Below are positions 44,159 to 54,740 of a stretch of DNA of 64,000 bases, piece after piece. The translations under genes were made by a program, and so were the position numbers. The notes below the pieces were generated by a model, which was given only the letters and a program-made list of their open reading frames with translations, was not told where the DNA came from and searched no databases. The stretch covers positions 21,787-85,786 of the forward strand of contig JAFYXL010000001.1 of the NCBI GenBank assembly GCA_017546165.1, in the 5' to 3' direction. Each line of letters opens with the position of its first letter. Position 1 is the first letter of the stretch. The DNA is from Clostridia bacterium. Lineage in GTDB: Bacteria > Bacillota > Clostridia > Monoglobales > Monoglobaceae.

Positions 44159-46630
44159 ATGAAATATGAATTTAAAGAAATCGAAGAAAAATGGCAAAAA
44201 ATTTGGGAAGAGGAAGGCGCCTTTGATATAAGCGAGGATACCTCAAGACCCAAGTATTACGCACTTGAGATGTTCCCATATCCATCAGGAAACCTACATA
44301 TGGGACACGTGCGCAATTACTCAATTGGTGATGCTGTTGCACGTTACAAAACAATGCAGGGGTTCAATGTTCTTCATCCAATGGGATGGGACTCATTTGG
44401 CCTTCCTGCCGAGAATGCAGCTATTAAAAACGGCACACCTCCTGCTGATTGGACCTGGAAGAATATCGATACAATGCGTGACCAGCTCAAAAGATTGGGA
44501 TTTAGCTATGATTGGAAACGTGAGGTTGCCACAGCAAAGGAAGAATATTACAAGTTTACACAGTGGATGTTTTTGAAGCTTTATGAAAATGGCCTGGCTT
44601 ACAAAAAGAAGTCTTTTGTTAACTGGTGTCCATCTTGCCAGACAGTTCTTGCAAATGAACAGGTTGTAAACGGAAAGTGCGAGAGATGTAAGAGTGAGGT
44701 AGGCAAAAAGGATCTTGAGCAGTGGTTCTTCAAAATCACTGATTATGCCGAAAGATTATTGGCTGATATTGATAAGCTTGGTGGCTGGCCCGATAAGGTA
44801 AAGTCTATGCAGACCAACTGGATTGGCAGAAGCGATGGTGCTGAAATCCGTTTCAAGGTAAAGGACAGCGACAAGGAACTCACTGTATTTACCACAAGAC
44901 CTGATACAATATTTGGTGTTTCATATATGGTTATTGCCCCTGAACATCCTGTTGTTGCAGAGTTGATTAAAGGTAAGGAAGAAGAGGCTGCCTGCCTTGA
45001 ATTTATCAAAAAAGTTCACGGTATGAGTGAGATTGCCCGCAGTTCAACAGACACCGAAAAGGAAGGTGTATTTACAGGGGTTTATATGATAAATCCTTTA
45101 AACGGAAAGGAAATTCCTCTATACCTTGCAAACTATGTATTTTTAGATTATGGAACAGGTATCGTTATGGGTGTTCCCGCCCACGATCAGCGCGACTTTG
45201 AATTTGCAAAGAAATATAATCTCCCTATTGATATTGTTGTTCAGCCTGAGGGACAAAACCTTAAGGGCGAGGACCTGACAGAGTCATTTGCGGCGGAAGG
45301 AATAATGGAAAATTCGGGTGAATTTGATGGCCTTTCAAACCGTGACGCTTTGGAAAAGATAATTGAAAAAGTTGAGGAAATGGGAATCGGTGAGCGCAAG
45401 GTGAACTTCCGTCTTCGTGACTGGTTGATTTCACGTCAAAGATATTGGGGAGCACCTATCCCTGTTGTATATTGTGAAAAGTGTGGCACAGTGGCAATCC
45501 CCGAAGACCAGCTCCCTGTACAGCTTCCGGCAAATGTCAAGTTTACCGGCCAGGGCAAATCTCCACTTTCAGAATGTGAAGAGTTTATGAACACAACCTG
45601 CCCCAAATGCGGTGGCAAGGCTACTCGTGAGAGTGATACAATGGATACATTTGTATGTTCATCCTGGTATTATCTCAGATATTGTGACCCAAAGAATGAC
45701 AAAATACCATTTGCAAAAGACAAGGTTGATTATTGGATGAATGTTGACCAGTACATTGGCGGTGTTGAACACGCAATCCTCCACCTTCTCTATGCCAGAT
45801 TCTTTACAAAGTTCCTTTTTGACCAGGGTTATGTATCCTGCGACGAACCTTTTGAAAACCTGCTTACCCAGGGTATGGTATTAAAAGACGGCAGCAAAAT
45901 GTCAAAGTCTGTAGGTAATGTTGTAAGCCCTGAGGAAATCATCAGCAAATATGGTGCAGATACAGCAAGACTCTTTATCCTTTTTGCTGCACCGCCTGAA
46001 AGAGATTTGGATTGGAATGATACTGCAGTTGAAGGCAGCTTCCGATTCCTCAATCGTGTATGGCGTGCAGTTGATGAACTGAAGGATTATGCTTCATATG
46101 ATGCAGTTGACAGTAAGAACCTTAACGAAAATGAAAAGAAGCTTCGTTTTGCAGTTAATGCAGGTATCAAAAAGGTAACTGATGACTTTGACAGATTCAA
46201 CTTTAACACTGCTATCAGCAGTATTATGGAAACAGTAAACGCTCTCTATCAGTACAAGGATGCGGTAGGGGTTGAGGATTACAACAAGGCAGTTCTAGGT
46301 GAAGCATTAAAGAGTATTGTTATGCTTCTTTCACCAATTGTTCCACACATTACTCAGGAACTTTGGGAGATTTTAGGAAACAAAGGGGACCTTTCCCATA
46401 CTCCATGGCCAAAGTATGATGAGTCGGCTTTGGTTGTAAGTGAAGTTGAGGTTGTTGTTCAGATAAACGGAAAAATTCGTGACAAGATGATGATTTCAGC
46501 AGACCTTGATTCAAAGGGTATGGAAGAGGCAGCACTTGCTTCTGAAAAGGTAAAAGCTTTGATTGACGGCAAAACTGTGGTTAAGGTTATTGCAGTGCCA
46601 AAGAAGCTTATCAATATTGTTGTAAAATAA
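44159..46630 (+). CDS. leuS: Leucyl-tRNA synthetase
   Basis: 823 residues from the ATG at 44159 ([13 protein letters not shown]), the usual family start; an in-frame ATG at 44147 lies only two bases after AAAGG and is less likely. Class Ia synthetase: HIGH-type [14 protein letters not shown], zinc-like CPSC/CERC pair, editing domain with TTRPDT and [13 protein letters not shown], and KMSKS in [11 protein letters not shown]. The spacing of 14 bases from the ribosome site to the start is long and may relate to the structured leader. Confidence 0.97.
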   Translation: MKYEFKEIEEKWQKIWEEEGAFDISEDTSRPKYYALEMFPYPSGNLHMGHVRNYSIGDAVARYKTMQGFNVLHPMGWDSFGLPAENAAIKNGTPPADWTWKNIDTMRDQLKRLGFSYDWKREVATAKEEYYKFTQWMFLKLYENGLAYKKKSFVNWCPSCQTVLANEQVVNGKCERCKSEVGKKDLEQWFFKITDYAERLLADIDKLGGWPDKVKSMQTNWIGRSDGAEIRFKVKDSDKELTVFTTRPDTIFGVSYMVIAPEHPVVAELIKGKEEEAACLEFIKKVHGMSEIARSSTDTEKEGVFTGVYMINPLNGKEIPLYLANYVFLDYGTGIVMGVPAHDQRDFEFAKKYNLPIDIVVQPEGQNLKGEDLTESFAAEGIMENSGEFDGLSNRDALEKIIEKVEEMGIGERKVNFRLRDWLISRQRYWGAPIPVVYCEKCGTVAIPEDQLPVQLPANVKFTGQGKSPLSECEEFMNTTCPKCGGKATRESDTMDTFVCSSWYYLRYCDPKNDKIPFAKDKVDYWMNVDQYIGGVEHAILHLLYARFFTKFLFDQGYVSCDEPFENLLTQGMVLKDGSKMSKSVGNVVSPEEIISKYGADTARLFILFAAPPERDLDWNDTAVEGSFRFLNRVWRAVDELKDYASYDAVDSKNLNENEKKLRFAVNAGIKKVTDDFDRFNFNTAISSIMETVNALYQYKDAVGVEDYNKAVLGEALKSIVMLLSPIVPHITQELWEILGNKGDLSHTPWPKYDESALVVSEVEVVVQINGKIRDKMMISADLDSKGMEEAALASEKVKALIDGKTVVKVIAVPKKLINIVVK

Positions 46631-46651
46631 TATAAGTAAGAGGGATTTTCA

Positions 46652-47236
46652 ATGAATGTTAAAGATGAGTTTATTGAGATATACCAAAATAATATAAAGA
46701 GAGAGGGAGCCGACAGGCTCCTTGCTCACTTGTTGTCCCCTGCCAGTGACTTTTTTACGGCTCCTGCAAGTACAAGATTTCACGGTGCCTATGAGGGCGG
46801 ACTTGCAGAGCACAGCCTGAACGTCTATGAATGTCTTTGTGATTATCTTGCCCGTGATAGAGTAAAAGAGCTTTATGGCATTGAAGCAAGTGCTGAGACA
46901 ATTGCTATTGTGGCCCTTTTGCACGATTTGTGCAAAATGAACTTTTACAAACCCGGATTCAGGAATGTAAAGGATGATAATGGCGTTTGGCAAAAAGTCC
47001 CTACATATGAGATTGATGACAAACTCCCTTATGGTCATGGAGAAAAGTCGGTTTATATGATTTCGGGATTTATGCGTCTTACTCGTGAGGAAGCATTTGC
47101 AATCCGTTACCATATGGGATTTTCAGGTAACGAGCCTGCAGGAAATGTGGGTAGTGCTTTTGAAATGTTTCCCCTTGCCTTTGCCTTATCTACTGCGGAT
47201 ATGGAGGCTACATATTTCCTTGAAGGAAAGAATTGA
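46652..47236 (+). CDS. HD-domain phosphohydrolase of unknown substrate
   Basis: 194 residues. Metal motif: H in GLAEHSLNVYEC, HD in ALLHDLCKMNF, H in KLPYGHGEKS and RYHMGF, D in STADMEA. The YGHGEKSVYMI pattern resembles the YhaM/3'-5' exonuclease HD domain but the OB-fold of YhaM is absent, so nuclease activity is uncertain. Sits between leuS and nadE with short gaps. Confidence 0.8.
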   Translation: MNVKDEFIEIYQNNIKREGADRLLAHLLSPASDFFTAPASTRFHGAYEGGLAEHSLNVYECLCDYLARDRVKELYGIEASAETIAIVALLHDLCKMNFYKPGFRNVKDDNGVWQKVPTYEIDDKLPYGHGEKSVYMISGFMRLTREEAFAIRYHMGFSGNEPAGNVGSAFEMFPLAFALSTADMEATYFLEGKN

Positions 47237-47263
47237 TTTTGAAGGATTAGGAGATGTGACTTA

Positions 47264-49129
47264 ATGCGACACGGTTTTTTGAAGGTTGCGGCGGCAACCC
47301 CCGAGATTCAGGTTAACAATACGACTAAAAATTGTGAAAATATAATAAGCCAGATCAAGGAAGCTGCAAGTGCCGGCGCAAAGATTGTGGCTTTTCCTGA
47401 ACTTTGCATTACAGGTTATACCTGCGGAGATTTGATTCTTCAAAGCAAGGCGGCAGAGAGGGCAAAAACTGCCCTTTTGGAAGTTTTAAAGCACACTAAA
47501 AAGCTCGATATACTTTTTGCTGTTGGATTGCCCATTGTTTATATGGACAAGTTATACAATGTAGCGGCAATTTGTAAAGATGGCAAAGTTTTGGGGTTTG
47601 TGCCCAAGACACATCTTCCAAACTATTCGGAATATAATGAACTGCGGTATTTCAGCACCCTTTCAAAGGGAGTGGAAGTGCCTTTTGACGGATATTTTGT
47701 GCCGATGGGTACAAAACTGATTTTTTGCGCCAAAGAGATGCAGAATTTTAGGGTTGCTTGTGAATTATGCGAGGATATGTGGGCAATCAATCCACCTTCA
47801 GCGAGTCACTCGCAAAATGGTGCAACGATTATTCTTAATCTTTCTGCCAATAATGAAACTCCGGGAAAGCGGGAAGCGAGAAAATTGATGGTTGCATCAA
47901 ACAGTGCAAGGGAGATTTCTGCATATATCTATGCAGATGCAGGTGATGGAGAATCTACAACTGATTTGGTTTATGCCGGAAATAATATGATTTTTGAATG
48001 TGGGAAGTGCCTGGCAGAAGCTGAACTTTTTGAAAACGGAATAGTTTACGGCACGGTTGACACTCAAAAACTGAGTCAGTTAAGAAAACAAAAGAACACT
48101 TTTGCGTTGGAATATGACCAAGACTACAAAATGATTTATTTCAGCACAAAAGTTGATGATACAAAACTTGATGCCGTGTGCAAAACACCCTTTGTGCCCC
48201 AAGATACAAAGCGTCTTGACAGATCTTTTAAGATGCAGTGCAAGGGTCTTGAAAAAAGGCTTAAACACATAAATGCAAAAACTGTCACAATAGGTGTATC
48301 CGGCGGGCTTGACAGTACACTGGCTCTCCTTGTTGCGGCAAGGACCTTTGACAATTTAGGACTTGACAGGAAAGGTATAATTTCGGTTTCTATGCCTTGC
48401 TTTGGAACATCAGGCAGGACTTACAATAATTCAAAAAAGCTTACAGAAATTCTTGGTACAAGTTATCGCGAAATTTCAATTGCAAAGGCGGTAACGCAAC
48501 ATTTTGAAGATATTGGTGTATCGCCCGAGGATAAAGATGTAACTTATGAAAACGCACAGGCCAGAGAACGAACCCAGGTTCTTATGGATATTGCAAACAA
48601 AACGGGTGGGATTGTTATAGGCACAGGTGATTTGTCTGAGCTTGCCCTTGGCTTTGCTACTTATAATGGGGACCATATGTCTATGTATGGGGTCAATGCA
48701 AGCATACCAAAGACCCTGATGCGGGAAATGGTGAAGAGAATAGGCGACTTGTGGGGAGCTGAATTAAAAGAGGTTCTTTATGACATAGTTGAAACTCCGG
48801 TAAGTCCTGAACTTCTTCCGCCAAGTGAAAGCGGCGCAATCGAGCAAAGGACGGAGGATATAATCGGACCTTACGAGGTACATGATTTTATACTTTACTA
48901 TTTTGTGAGATATGGATTTGACCGTGACAAAATAATGCGTATGGCAAAGACGGCTTTTGACGGAATATATACTGAAGAGATGCTTGATAAGTGGTTTGAT
49001 ATATTCTTTAAAAGATTTTACTCAAATCAGTTCAAACGTTCAGCCGGCCCGGACGGTGTAAAAGCCAGCTGTATGTCCCTCTCGCAACGTGGTGACTGGC
49101 ATATGCCGTCAGATGCAGTATTTGAATAG
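47264..49129 (+). CDS. nadE: Glutamine-dependent NAD+ synthetase
   Basis: 621 residues: N-terminal nitrilase-type glutaminase (catalytic Glu in FPELCITGYT, Lys in KTHLPNY, Cys in ACELCEDMW) and C-terminal synthetase with SGGLDSTLAL ATP loop and ALGFATYNGDHMSMYG. Converts deamido-NAD to NAD. The glutaminase domain is intact, in contrast to GuaA in this window. Confidence 0.96.
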   Translation: MRHGFLKVAAATPEIQVNNTTKNCENIISQIKEAASAGAKIVAFPELCITGYTCGDLILQSKAAERAKTALLEVLKHTKKLDILFAVGLPIVYMDKLYNVAAICKDGKVLGFVPKTHLPNYSEYNELRYFSTLSKGVEVPFDGYFVPMGTKLIFCAKEMQNFRVACELCEDMWAINPPSASHSQNGATIILNLSANNETPGKREARKLMVASNSAREISAYIYADAGDGESTTDLVYAGNNMIFECGKCLAEAELFENGIVYGTVDTQKLSQLRKQKNTFALEYDQDYKMIYFSTKVDDTKLDAVCKTPFVPQDTKRLDRSFKMQCKGLEKRLKHINAKTVTIGVSGGLDSTLALLVAARTFDNLGLDRKGIISVSMPCFGTSGRTYNNSKKLTEILGTSYREISIAKAVTQHFEDIGVSPEDKDVTYENAQARERTQVLMDIANKTGGIVIGTGDLSELALGFATYNGDHMSMYGVNASIPKTLMREMVKRIGDLWGAELKEVLYDIVETPVSPELLPPSESGAIEQRTEDIIGPYEVHDFILYYFVRYGFDRDKIMRMAKTAFDGIYTEEMLDKWFDIFFKRFYSNQFKRSAGPDGVKASCMSLSQRGDWHMPSDAVFE

Positions 49130-49138
49130 AGGTAATTT

Positions 49139-49163
49139 TGGGCGACACTTTGTCGCCCATTTT
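49139..49163 (+). terminator. Terminator-like hairpin after nadE
   Basis: TGGGCGACA / TGTCGCCCA with a CTT loop and TTTTA tail. Partly leaky, since the next gene starts 16 bases later. Confidence 0.7.
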
Positions 49164-49178
49164 AGTAAGGAGTAAAAA

Positions 49179-49766
49179 ATGCTTCATATAAAAGAAACAA
49201 TAGTGGTTGAAGGCAAGTTTGACCGTGAACAGCTAAAAAAGGTTACCGATGCACCGATAATATGTACGGGCGGGTTCAGCCTTTATACAGGCAAAAATAT
49301 AATAAATTCCATTCGCACCATGGCGAAAAAAACAGGTGTAATAGTGCTGACTGATTCGGACAGTGCGGGTTTTCGTATTCGCAATTATATAAAGCAGTGT
49401 GTGGGTAGTTGCGGAACTGTAAAACACGCGTACATACCAACTGTTGAAGGCAAGGAACGCCGCAAAGAGCGAAGCGGAAAAGAAGGTCTTTTGGGCGTTG
49501 AAGGAATGAGTGAAGAACTCCTGACGGAAATTTTAAAAACTGTAACAGAAGAGTATATACCAAAGGAACAAGGAATAAAAATCACAAAAACTATGTTTTA
49601 CGAGGATGGACTCAGCGGTAGTGAAGAAAGTGCCGAAAAGAGAAGAAAACTTGCCAAAAGTTTGGGACTTCCCATTCGGTTGTCAGCAAATGCTCTTCTT
49701 GAGGTTTTAAACGCTGCAATAGGGTATGAAGATTACAAAGGGGCACTTGAAAAAATAGAAAAATAA
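49179..49766 (+). CDS. rnmV: Ribonuclease M5 / toprim-domain protein
   Basis: 195 residues. Toprim motif: VVEGKFDREQLKK (Glu) and LTDSDSAGFRIRN (DxD), followed by GVEGMSEELLTEIL. RNase M5 matures 5S rRNA in low-GC Gram-positives. Usually next to ksgA, which is not the case here. Confidence 0.9.
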   Translation: MLHIKETIVVEGKFDREQLKKVTDAPIICTGGFSLYTGKNIINSIRTMAKKTGVIVLTDSDSAGFRIRNYIKQCVGSCGTVKHAYIPTVEGKERRKERSGKEGLLGVEGMSEELLTEILKTVTEEYIPKEQGIKITKTMFYEDGLSGSEESAEKRRKLAKSLGLPIRLSANALLEVLNAAIGYEDYKGALEKIEK

Positions 49767-49786
49767 GTTGATATGACAAAAAAGTA

Positions 49787-49815
49787 TTGTCACTCATCAA
49801 AATTTGTGTTAAAAT
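49787..49815 (+). promoter_or_regulatory. Candidate promoter of uppP
   Basis: TTGTCA, 17 bases, TAAAAT; leader of about 60 bases. Confidence 0.55.
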
Positions 49816-49881
49816 TAGTAATATGTATAGGTATGATTAAATATATAATGTAGCAAATGAATTTTTACGGAGGCGCGGTAA

Positions 49882-50691
49882 ATGTTCTTAATTGAAATGC
49901 TTAAAACTTTTATTTTAGGAATTGTAGAGGGTATAACTGAGTGGCTTCCTATAAGTTCTACCGGACATATGATTTTGGTGAACGAGTTTATAAATAATAA
50001 TGGGTTTACTGCATCGGATCTTTATATTTATGTAATTCAGCTTGGTGCAATTCTTGCAGTTGCAACATTGTATTTTAAAAGGCTTAATCCCTTCTCCCCC
50101 TCCAAATCAAAAACAGAAAAGTTTTCCACCTGGAATATGTGGGGCAAGGTGCTTGTGGCGTGTATTCCCGCAGCGGTTATTGGCCTTGCACTGGATTCTT
50201 TTATGGAGCATTTTGAAAATTGGCAAGTGGTTTCTGCAACCCTTATAATATACGGTATAGCATTTATAATCGTGGAAAGATGCCGCAAAAAAACGGTGGT
50301 TAATAGTATTGAGGAAATGTCTTACAAAACTGCACTTTACATAGGGGCATTTCAGGTGCTTTCAATTATACCGGGAACATCCAGATCAGGTTCCACGATT
50401 TTGGGGGCAATGCTGGTTGGGTGTGGAAGAAGTGTTGCTGCGGAATTTTCATTTTTCCTTGCAATTCCGGTTATGTTTGGCGTAAGTTTTTTGAAAATTT
50501 TAAAGTATGGTATTGCAATGAGTGCTGCAAATGCTGTTATACTCATTTCAGGTATGCTTGTTGCTTATATTGTTTCCATGTTGGCAATTAAATTTTTGAC
50601 CGAGTATGTTAAGAAACACGACTTTAAATTCTTTGGCATTTACAGAATAATCCTTGGAATAATTGTTATTTTATATTTTTGTATATTTTAA
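49882..50691 (+). CDS. uppP: Undecaprenyl-diphosphate phosphatase
   Basis: 269 residues, polytopic membrane enzyme (BacA family): EGITEWLPISSTGHMILV and PGTSRSGSTILGAM are the two active-site motifs. Recycles the lipid carrier for cell-wall synthesis. GGAGGCG precedes the start. Confidence 0.96.
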   Translation: MFLIEMLKTFILGIVEGITEWLPISSTGHMILVNEFINNNGFTASDLYIYVIQLGAILAVATLYFKRLNPFSPSKSKTEKFSTWNMWGKVLVACIPAAVIGLALDSFMEHFENWQVVSATLIIYGIAFIIVERCRKKTVVNSIEEMSYKTALYIGAFQVLSIIPGTSRSGSTILGAMLVGCGRSVAAEFSFFLAIPVMFGVSFLKILKYGIAMSAANAVILISGMLVAYIVSMLAIKFLTEYVKKHDFKFFGIYRIILGIIVILYFCIF

Positions 50692-50721
50692 AAACTTTAG
50701 ATAAATGGTAAGGTGAAGGCT

Positions 50722-53448
50722 ATGGCTGAAAAAAGGAAGGCAAGTTCTGCAAAACGCAGTACAACGAGGACGGCTGGAACAGCCGGAAGAACTGCTGCAA
50801 CACGAAGTAGAAAGGCAAGCAATGCAAAAACCAAAAAGCGCAGTGCTGAAATCAAGGGAATAATCCTGATTGCTCTGGGCATATTTGTTGCACTTTCGTT
50901 TTGGGGCGGGGCTACCGGTATAGTAGGCGAAAGCTTCAAAAATATATTGATGGGACTTTTTGGTGGTGCAGCAGTTATCTTTTTTGTGTTTATTATATGG
51001 ACAGGCATAAATATGTTCATTGAAAAGAAACGTGAAAACAACGGCTACAAAATATGGGTACTTTTTGCCCTTATGGTGGTTACCTCTATCTTGTGGGCTA
51101 TATGGCACGGCGATACTGAATGGGGATACTCCGATTTTTGGAGCGGAATCAAAGGTATGTATGACTGGGGCAGGGACGGAAGTTCAGGTGGTGTAATCGG
51201 AACAGCCCTTTGCATACTTTTGGTAAAGTGCCTTGGTGTTGTAGGAACGAGTGTTATTTCAATTGCGGCAGCTATGATATTGCTGCTTATACTTACCGAA
51301 GTTTCGCTTGAAAAGATGTTCAAGGCAATTTCAGCTTACATAAAGCGCAATAAGGAAGAAATGAATGCGGCGCTTGACGAAGAGATTGATATGGACGCTG
51401 AGGAGGAGAAGAAACTTAAGACTCCTAAAAAGTTAGGCAGAAGGAAGAAGGTTAAAACTACTGTCAGTGAAATAGCAGAGCAGGAAAGGGCAAATCCTCA
51501 GAACAGTGATTACTTTGATGTTTATTTCAGGGATGATGCGATTATAGATATTGCAGAAAATCCAGTGCACGTGACACAAAAACCTGCACGGTTCAAATTT
51601 GAGGATGAGCCGACGGAAGATGAAAACGTTGATATCGCAGATATAGCGTCGGAAGTTGTCGAAATGGCGCACAAAACAAAGATGGGTATCAATGAAAAAC
51701 CAAGGTTTGAAATAACAGAGGGAAATTCAGGAATTCTCACTCCTGTTCCTGACGAAAATGGAAATTTCAAAACAGGCAATGAGGAATTTGAACCCCCAAG
51801 CCTTGTGCAGATGCAAGAAAAGGTTGACCCAATGACTCAAGGTGCAATTGATGCAGGCATCCCTCTTGACCGTGCAGTTGAAGCGGGAAAACGGATAAAA
51901 CACGAGGAAGCAGAGAGAGCAAAGGACAGCATCAATATAATTGCAAAGGAAAGCATTGAGGCAACAAAAATTATAAATTACAAGTTGCCATCAGTATCCC
52001 TGCTGTCAAAACCGAAACCTAAGACCAAAAGCCGCGCAGAGGTAAAGCGTGAGCTTGAAGAGAAGGCAAATAGGCTTCTTGAAACATTGTCAAGTTTTAA
52101 AGTAGATGCCAATATTTTGAATATAACACAGGGCCCTACTGTTACACGATTCGAGCTTCAGCCGGGATTTGGCATAAAAGTATCAAAGATAACAAATCTT
52201 GCAGATGATATAGCTTTAAGCCTGGCGGCAAGCGGTGTGCGTATTGAGGCACCGATCCCAGGAAAGTCTGCAATCGGCATTGAAATTCCTAACGAGGAAC
52301 CAAGCCCCGTGCCTATCCGCGAGGTAATTGATACGGATAAGTTCCGTGATTTCAAATCAAAAACAGCATTTGCACTTGGTAAGGATATTGGGGGCAATTC
52401 TGTTATTGCAGATATTGCACAATTCCCTCACGTTCTTATTGCCGGGGCTACAGGATCAGGTAAGAGTGTGTGCATAAACTCACTCATTACAAGTATATTA
52501 TATAAGGCAAAACCCAATGAAGTAAAAATGATAATGATTGACCCCAAGATGGTTGAACTTGGTGTTTATAACGGCATCCCGCATCTTCTGATTCCGGTGG
52601 TTACTGACCCCAAACACGCAGCAGGTGCTCTTAACTGGGCTGTTGCTGAGATGAAGAATCGTTATCAACTTATGAAAGACAACAAGGTGAGGAACCTTCA
52701 GGGGTATAATATTTTGATGGAGGAGAATAATACTCCGGAAAACAAGCTTCCTGAAATAGTAATCATTATTGATGAACTTGCAGACCTTATGCTTGCTGCG
52801 AAAAATGAGGTTGAAGATGCAATCAACAGCCTTGCTGCCCTCGCCAGAGCTGCAGGTATGTATCTTGTAATTGCTACACAAAGACCGTCTGTTGATGTAA
52901 TCACAGGTGTTATCAAGGCAAATGTCCCCTCAAGAATTTCTTTTGCGGTTTCTTCACAAGTAGATAGTCGTACAATTCTTGATTCAATGGGTGCGGAAAA
53001 ATTGCTTGGCAAGGGTGATATGTTATATGCAGCGCGTGGTGCCATTAAGCCGATTCGTATCCAGGGTAACTTTATTTCGGACAGTGAGATTGAAAATGTG
53101 ATTGCATATGTCAAAAAACAGTACGAGGCAGAATATGACGATTCAATTCTTGAACATATTGAACGAGAGCAGGAAAGTAGGGATGCGGTTCACGAAGATG
53201 AAACACACACCCGTAGCGGTGATAAGGATGAGCTTTTTGTCAAGGCGGCTGAACTTGCTTTTGAAGCAGGACAGGCATCGGTTGCTATGCTTCAGCGCAA
53301 ATACAAGATTGGTTATCAAAGAGCTGCACGTATCATTGATCAGCTTGAAGAAAACCATATTATAGGTCCCTATGAAGGCACAAAACCAAGGCAGGTATTA
53401 ATTACCAGAAATGAGCTTAATGAGATGATTATGAATAGCGGTGAGTAG
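50722..53448 (+). CDS. ftsK: FtsK/SpoIIIE DNA translocase
   Basis: 908 residues. Basic N-terminus, about four membrane helices (~50-200), long acidic linker, then the RecA-like motor (Walker A AGATGSGKSVCINSL, Walker B IVIIIDELADLM) and a C-terminal gamma winged helix (LLxRKYKIGYQRAARIIDQLEENHIIGP type). Moves chromosomal DNA through the septum at division or into the forespore. Start: ATG at 50722; the in-frame GTG three codons earlier overlaps the AAGGTGAAGG site. Confidence 0.95.
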   Translation: MAEKRKASSAKRSTTRTAGTAGRTAATRSRKASNAKTKKRSAEIKGIILIALGIFVALSFWGGATGIVGESFKNILMGLFGGAAVIFFVFIIWTGINMFIEKKRENNGYKIWVLFALMVVTSILWAIWHGDTEWGYSDFWSGIKGMYDWGRDGSSGGVIGTALCILLVKCLGVVGTSVISIAAAMILLLILTEVSLEKMFKAISAYIKRNKEEMNAALDEEIDMDAEEEKKLKTPKKLGRRKKVKTTVSEIAEQERANPQNSDYFDVYFRDDAIIDIAENPVHVTQKPARFKFEDEPTEDENVDIADIASEVVEMAHKTKMGINEKPRFEITEGNSGILTPVPDENGNFKTGNEEFEPPSLVQMQEKVDPMTQGAIDAGIPLDRAVEAGKRIKHEEAERAKDSINIIAKESIEATKIINYKLPSVSLLSKPKPKTKSRAEVKRELEEKANRLLETLSSFKVDANILNITQGPTVTRFELQPGFGIKVSKITNLADDIALSLAASGVRIEAPIPGKSAIGIEIPNEEPSPVPIREVIDTDKFRDFKSKTAFALGKDIGGNSVIADIAQFPHVLIAGATGSGKSVCINSLITSILYKAKPNEVKMIMIDPKMVELGVYNGIPHLLIPVVTDPKHAAGALNWAVAEMKNRYQLMKDNKVRNLQGYNILMEENNTPENKLPEIVIIIDELADLMLAAKNEVEDAINSLAALARAAGMYLVIATQRPSVDVITGVIKANVPSRISFAVSSQVDSRTILDSMGAEKLLGKGDMLYAARGAIKPIRIQGNFISDSEIENVIAYVKKQYEAEYDDSILEHIEREQESRDAVHEDETHTRSGDKDELFVKAAELAFEAGQASVAMLQRKYKIGYQRAARIIDQLEENHIIGPYEGTKPRQVLITRNELNEMIMNSGE

Positions 53449-53552
53449 GCATAAAATCTCGCAAAATCAAGGGTTTAATTTCGTATTTAGCATAAAAGTT
53501 CAACACTTTTTTTGTGCAAAGTCACGAATTTAGGAAAAAATACAGAAAACTA

Positions 53553-53581
53553 TGGAAATTTATAAAATAATGTAGTAGAAT
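53553..53581 (+). promoter_or_regulatory. Weak candidate promoter of the HU gene
   Basis: TGGAAA, 17 bases, TAGAAT within the 193-base ftsK-HU spacer; the -35 match is poor. Confidence 0.35.
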
Positions 53582-53641
53582 AAACTTAACATTATGAAAA
53601 AGCTTAAAAAAACAATATTTTAAGAAAAGGAGTTTTTAAGA

Positions 53642-53917
53642 ATGAATAAACAGGAATTGATTTCAGCTATGGCTGAAAAGGCTAATCTTTCAAAGAAAGA
53701 TGCAGAAGCTGCTTTGAACGCTTTCGTTTGCGCAGTTGAGGGTGCTCTCGTTAAGGGTGAAAAGGTACAGCTCGTTGGCTTTGGTGGCTTCGAAGTTAGA
53801 GAAAGAGCTGCAAGAACAGGCAGAAATCCTCAGACAGGTGCTGAAATGAAGATTGCTGCAGCTAAGGTTCCTGCATTTAAGGCAGGCAAAGCTCTTAAAG
53901 ATCTTATTAACAAATAA
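53642..53917 (+). CDS. hup: HU-family nucleoid protein
   Basis: 91 residues, [25 protein letters not shown] start and the [21 protein letters not shown] arm that contacts DNA. Histone-like dimer. Strong AAAAGGAG site and own terminator. Confidence 0.97.
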   Translation: MNKQELISAMAEKANLSKKDAEAALNAFVCAVEGALVKGEKVQLVGFGGFEVRERAARTGRNPQTGAEMKIAAAKVPAFKAGKALKDLINK

Positions 53918-53933
53918 TAAGTTTTTGCTTAAG

Positions 53934-53960
53934 AAGAACGCTGCAAAGCGTTCTTTTTTT
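53934..53960 (+). terminator. Terminator after HU
   Basis: AAGAACGCT / AGCGTTCTT with a short loop and seven or more T. Confidence 0.92.
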
Positions 53961-53996
53961 GTTTGCAATTAATTATATCGAAAGGAGATTGGAATT

Positions 53997-54248
53997 ATGA
54001 AAAGTTTTTCTTATAGAACGCAAGGGACCTGCTCAAGAGAAATTAGGTTTGAGCTTGACGGCAATACTGTGAGAAATGTGGAGTTTGTTATGGGATGCAA
54101 CGGTAACACCCAAGGTGTTGCAAAACTGGTGGAAGGCATGGATGCGGATGAACTTATAAAGCGTCTTGAAGGAATTGATTGCGGAGGCAGGGGGACATCT
54201 TGCCCGGACCAGCTTGCCAAGGCGGTTAAAAAGGCAAAGGCGGAATAA
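53997..54248 (+). CDS. TSCPD-domain small protein (TIGR03905 type)
   Basis: 83 residues. Named from the conserved C-terminal TSCPDQLAKAV; also GCNGNTQGVAKLVEG. The TSCPD domain occurs at the C-terminus of some ribonucleotide reductases and as stand-alone proteins of unknown function. Cysteines at CSRE, GCNG, DCGG and TSCPD could bind metal. AAAGGAGA precedes it. Confidence 0.85.
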   Translation: MKSFSYRTQGTCSREIRFELDGNTVRNVEFVMGCNGNTQGVAKLVEGMDADELIKRLEGIDCGGRGTSCPDQLAKAVKKAKAE

Positions 54249-54335
54249 AATTTCTGTTTGCAGAAGCCAAGTTATAAGGATTTTAAAAGAAAATTTGGAC
54301 CAATGAAAATTTTTACGAAAACTCTTAAATAATAC

Positions 54336-54364
54336 TTGACAAACCACTAAAAAGTTGGTACAAT
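54336..54364 (+). promoter_or_regulatory. Strong promoter of the L7Ae-rpsL-rpsG group
   Basis: TTGACA, 17 bases, TACAAT, the best -35 match in this part of the window; leader of about 65 bases to the L7Ae-like gene. Confidence 0.85.
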
Positions 54365-54380
54365 AAAGTGATTTTTAATA

Positions 54381-54412
54381 TTGGGAGAGTGCGGTCACCT
54401 GCAAATTCCCAA
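54381..54412 (+). promoter_or_regulatory. Leader hairpin before the L7Ae-like gene
   Basis: TTGGGA / TCCCAA outer stem (54381-54386 with 54407-54412), purine-rich internal loop, and an inner TGCGG/CC(T)GCA stem. Sits in the 5' leader of a K-turn-binding protein family member; it does not fit the classical K-turn consensus by eye. Confidence 0.4.
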
Positions 54413-54435
54413 AGAATGTAAGACAAGGTGGAAAG

Positions 54436-54681
54436 ATGGAAAGAATTAAGACAAGCACTCACGTGGTTGGACTAAAGCAGACAAAAAAGGCGATTGAATC
54501 AAACAAAGCACAGCTTGTGTTTATTGCTCAAGATGCGGATAGTTACGTGGTGTTTCCCCTTGAAAAACTCTGTGAGGAAAAATCCGTTGAGATTGTTTAT
54601 GTAAGCAGCATGAAGGAGCTTGGAAAAGCCTGCCACATTGATGTTCCCACAGCAGTTGCAACAATCGTTAAAGACGCATAA
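54436..54681 (+). CDS. L7Ae/L30e-family ribosomal-associated protein (YbxF-like)
   Basis: 81 residues. L7Ae fold with VVGLKQTKKAIESNKAQLVFIAQDAD. Relatives YbxF/YlxQ bind K-turn RNAs. In many Firmicutes this gene sits between rpoC and rpsL; here rpoBC are not adjacent. AAGGTGG before ATG. Confidence 0.92.
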   Translation: MERIKTSTHVVGLKQTKKAIESNKAQLVFIAQDADSYVVFPLEKLCEEKSVEIVYVSSMKELGKACHIDVPTAVATIVKDA

Positions 54682-54740
54682 TATGCGTTTTTATAAAAGG
54701 CTCTTAGGAGCCACCAAACTATATACAGGAGGTGAAATAA

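Noticed and set aside
54381..54412. Classical K-turn in the L7Ae leader
   Set aside because: The tandem G-A pairs after a three-base bulge cannot be placed; kept only as an unclassified hairpin.
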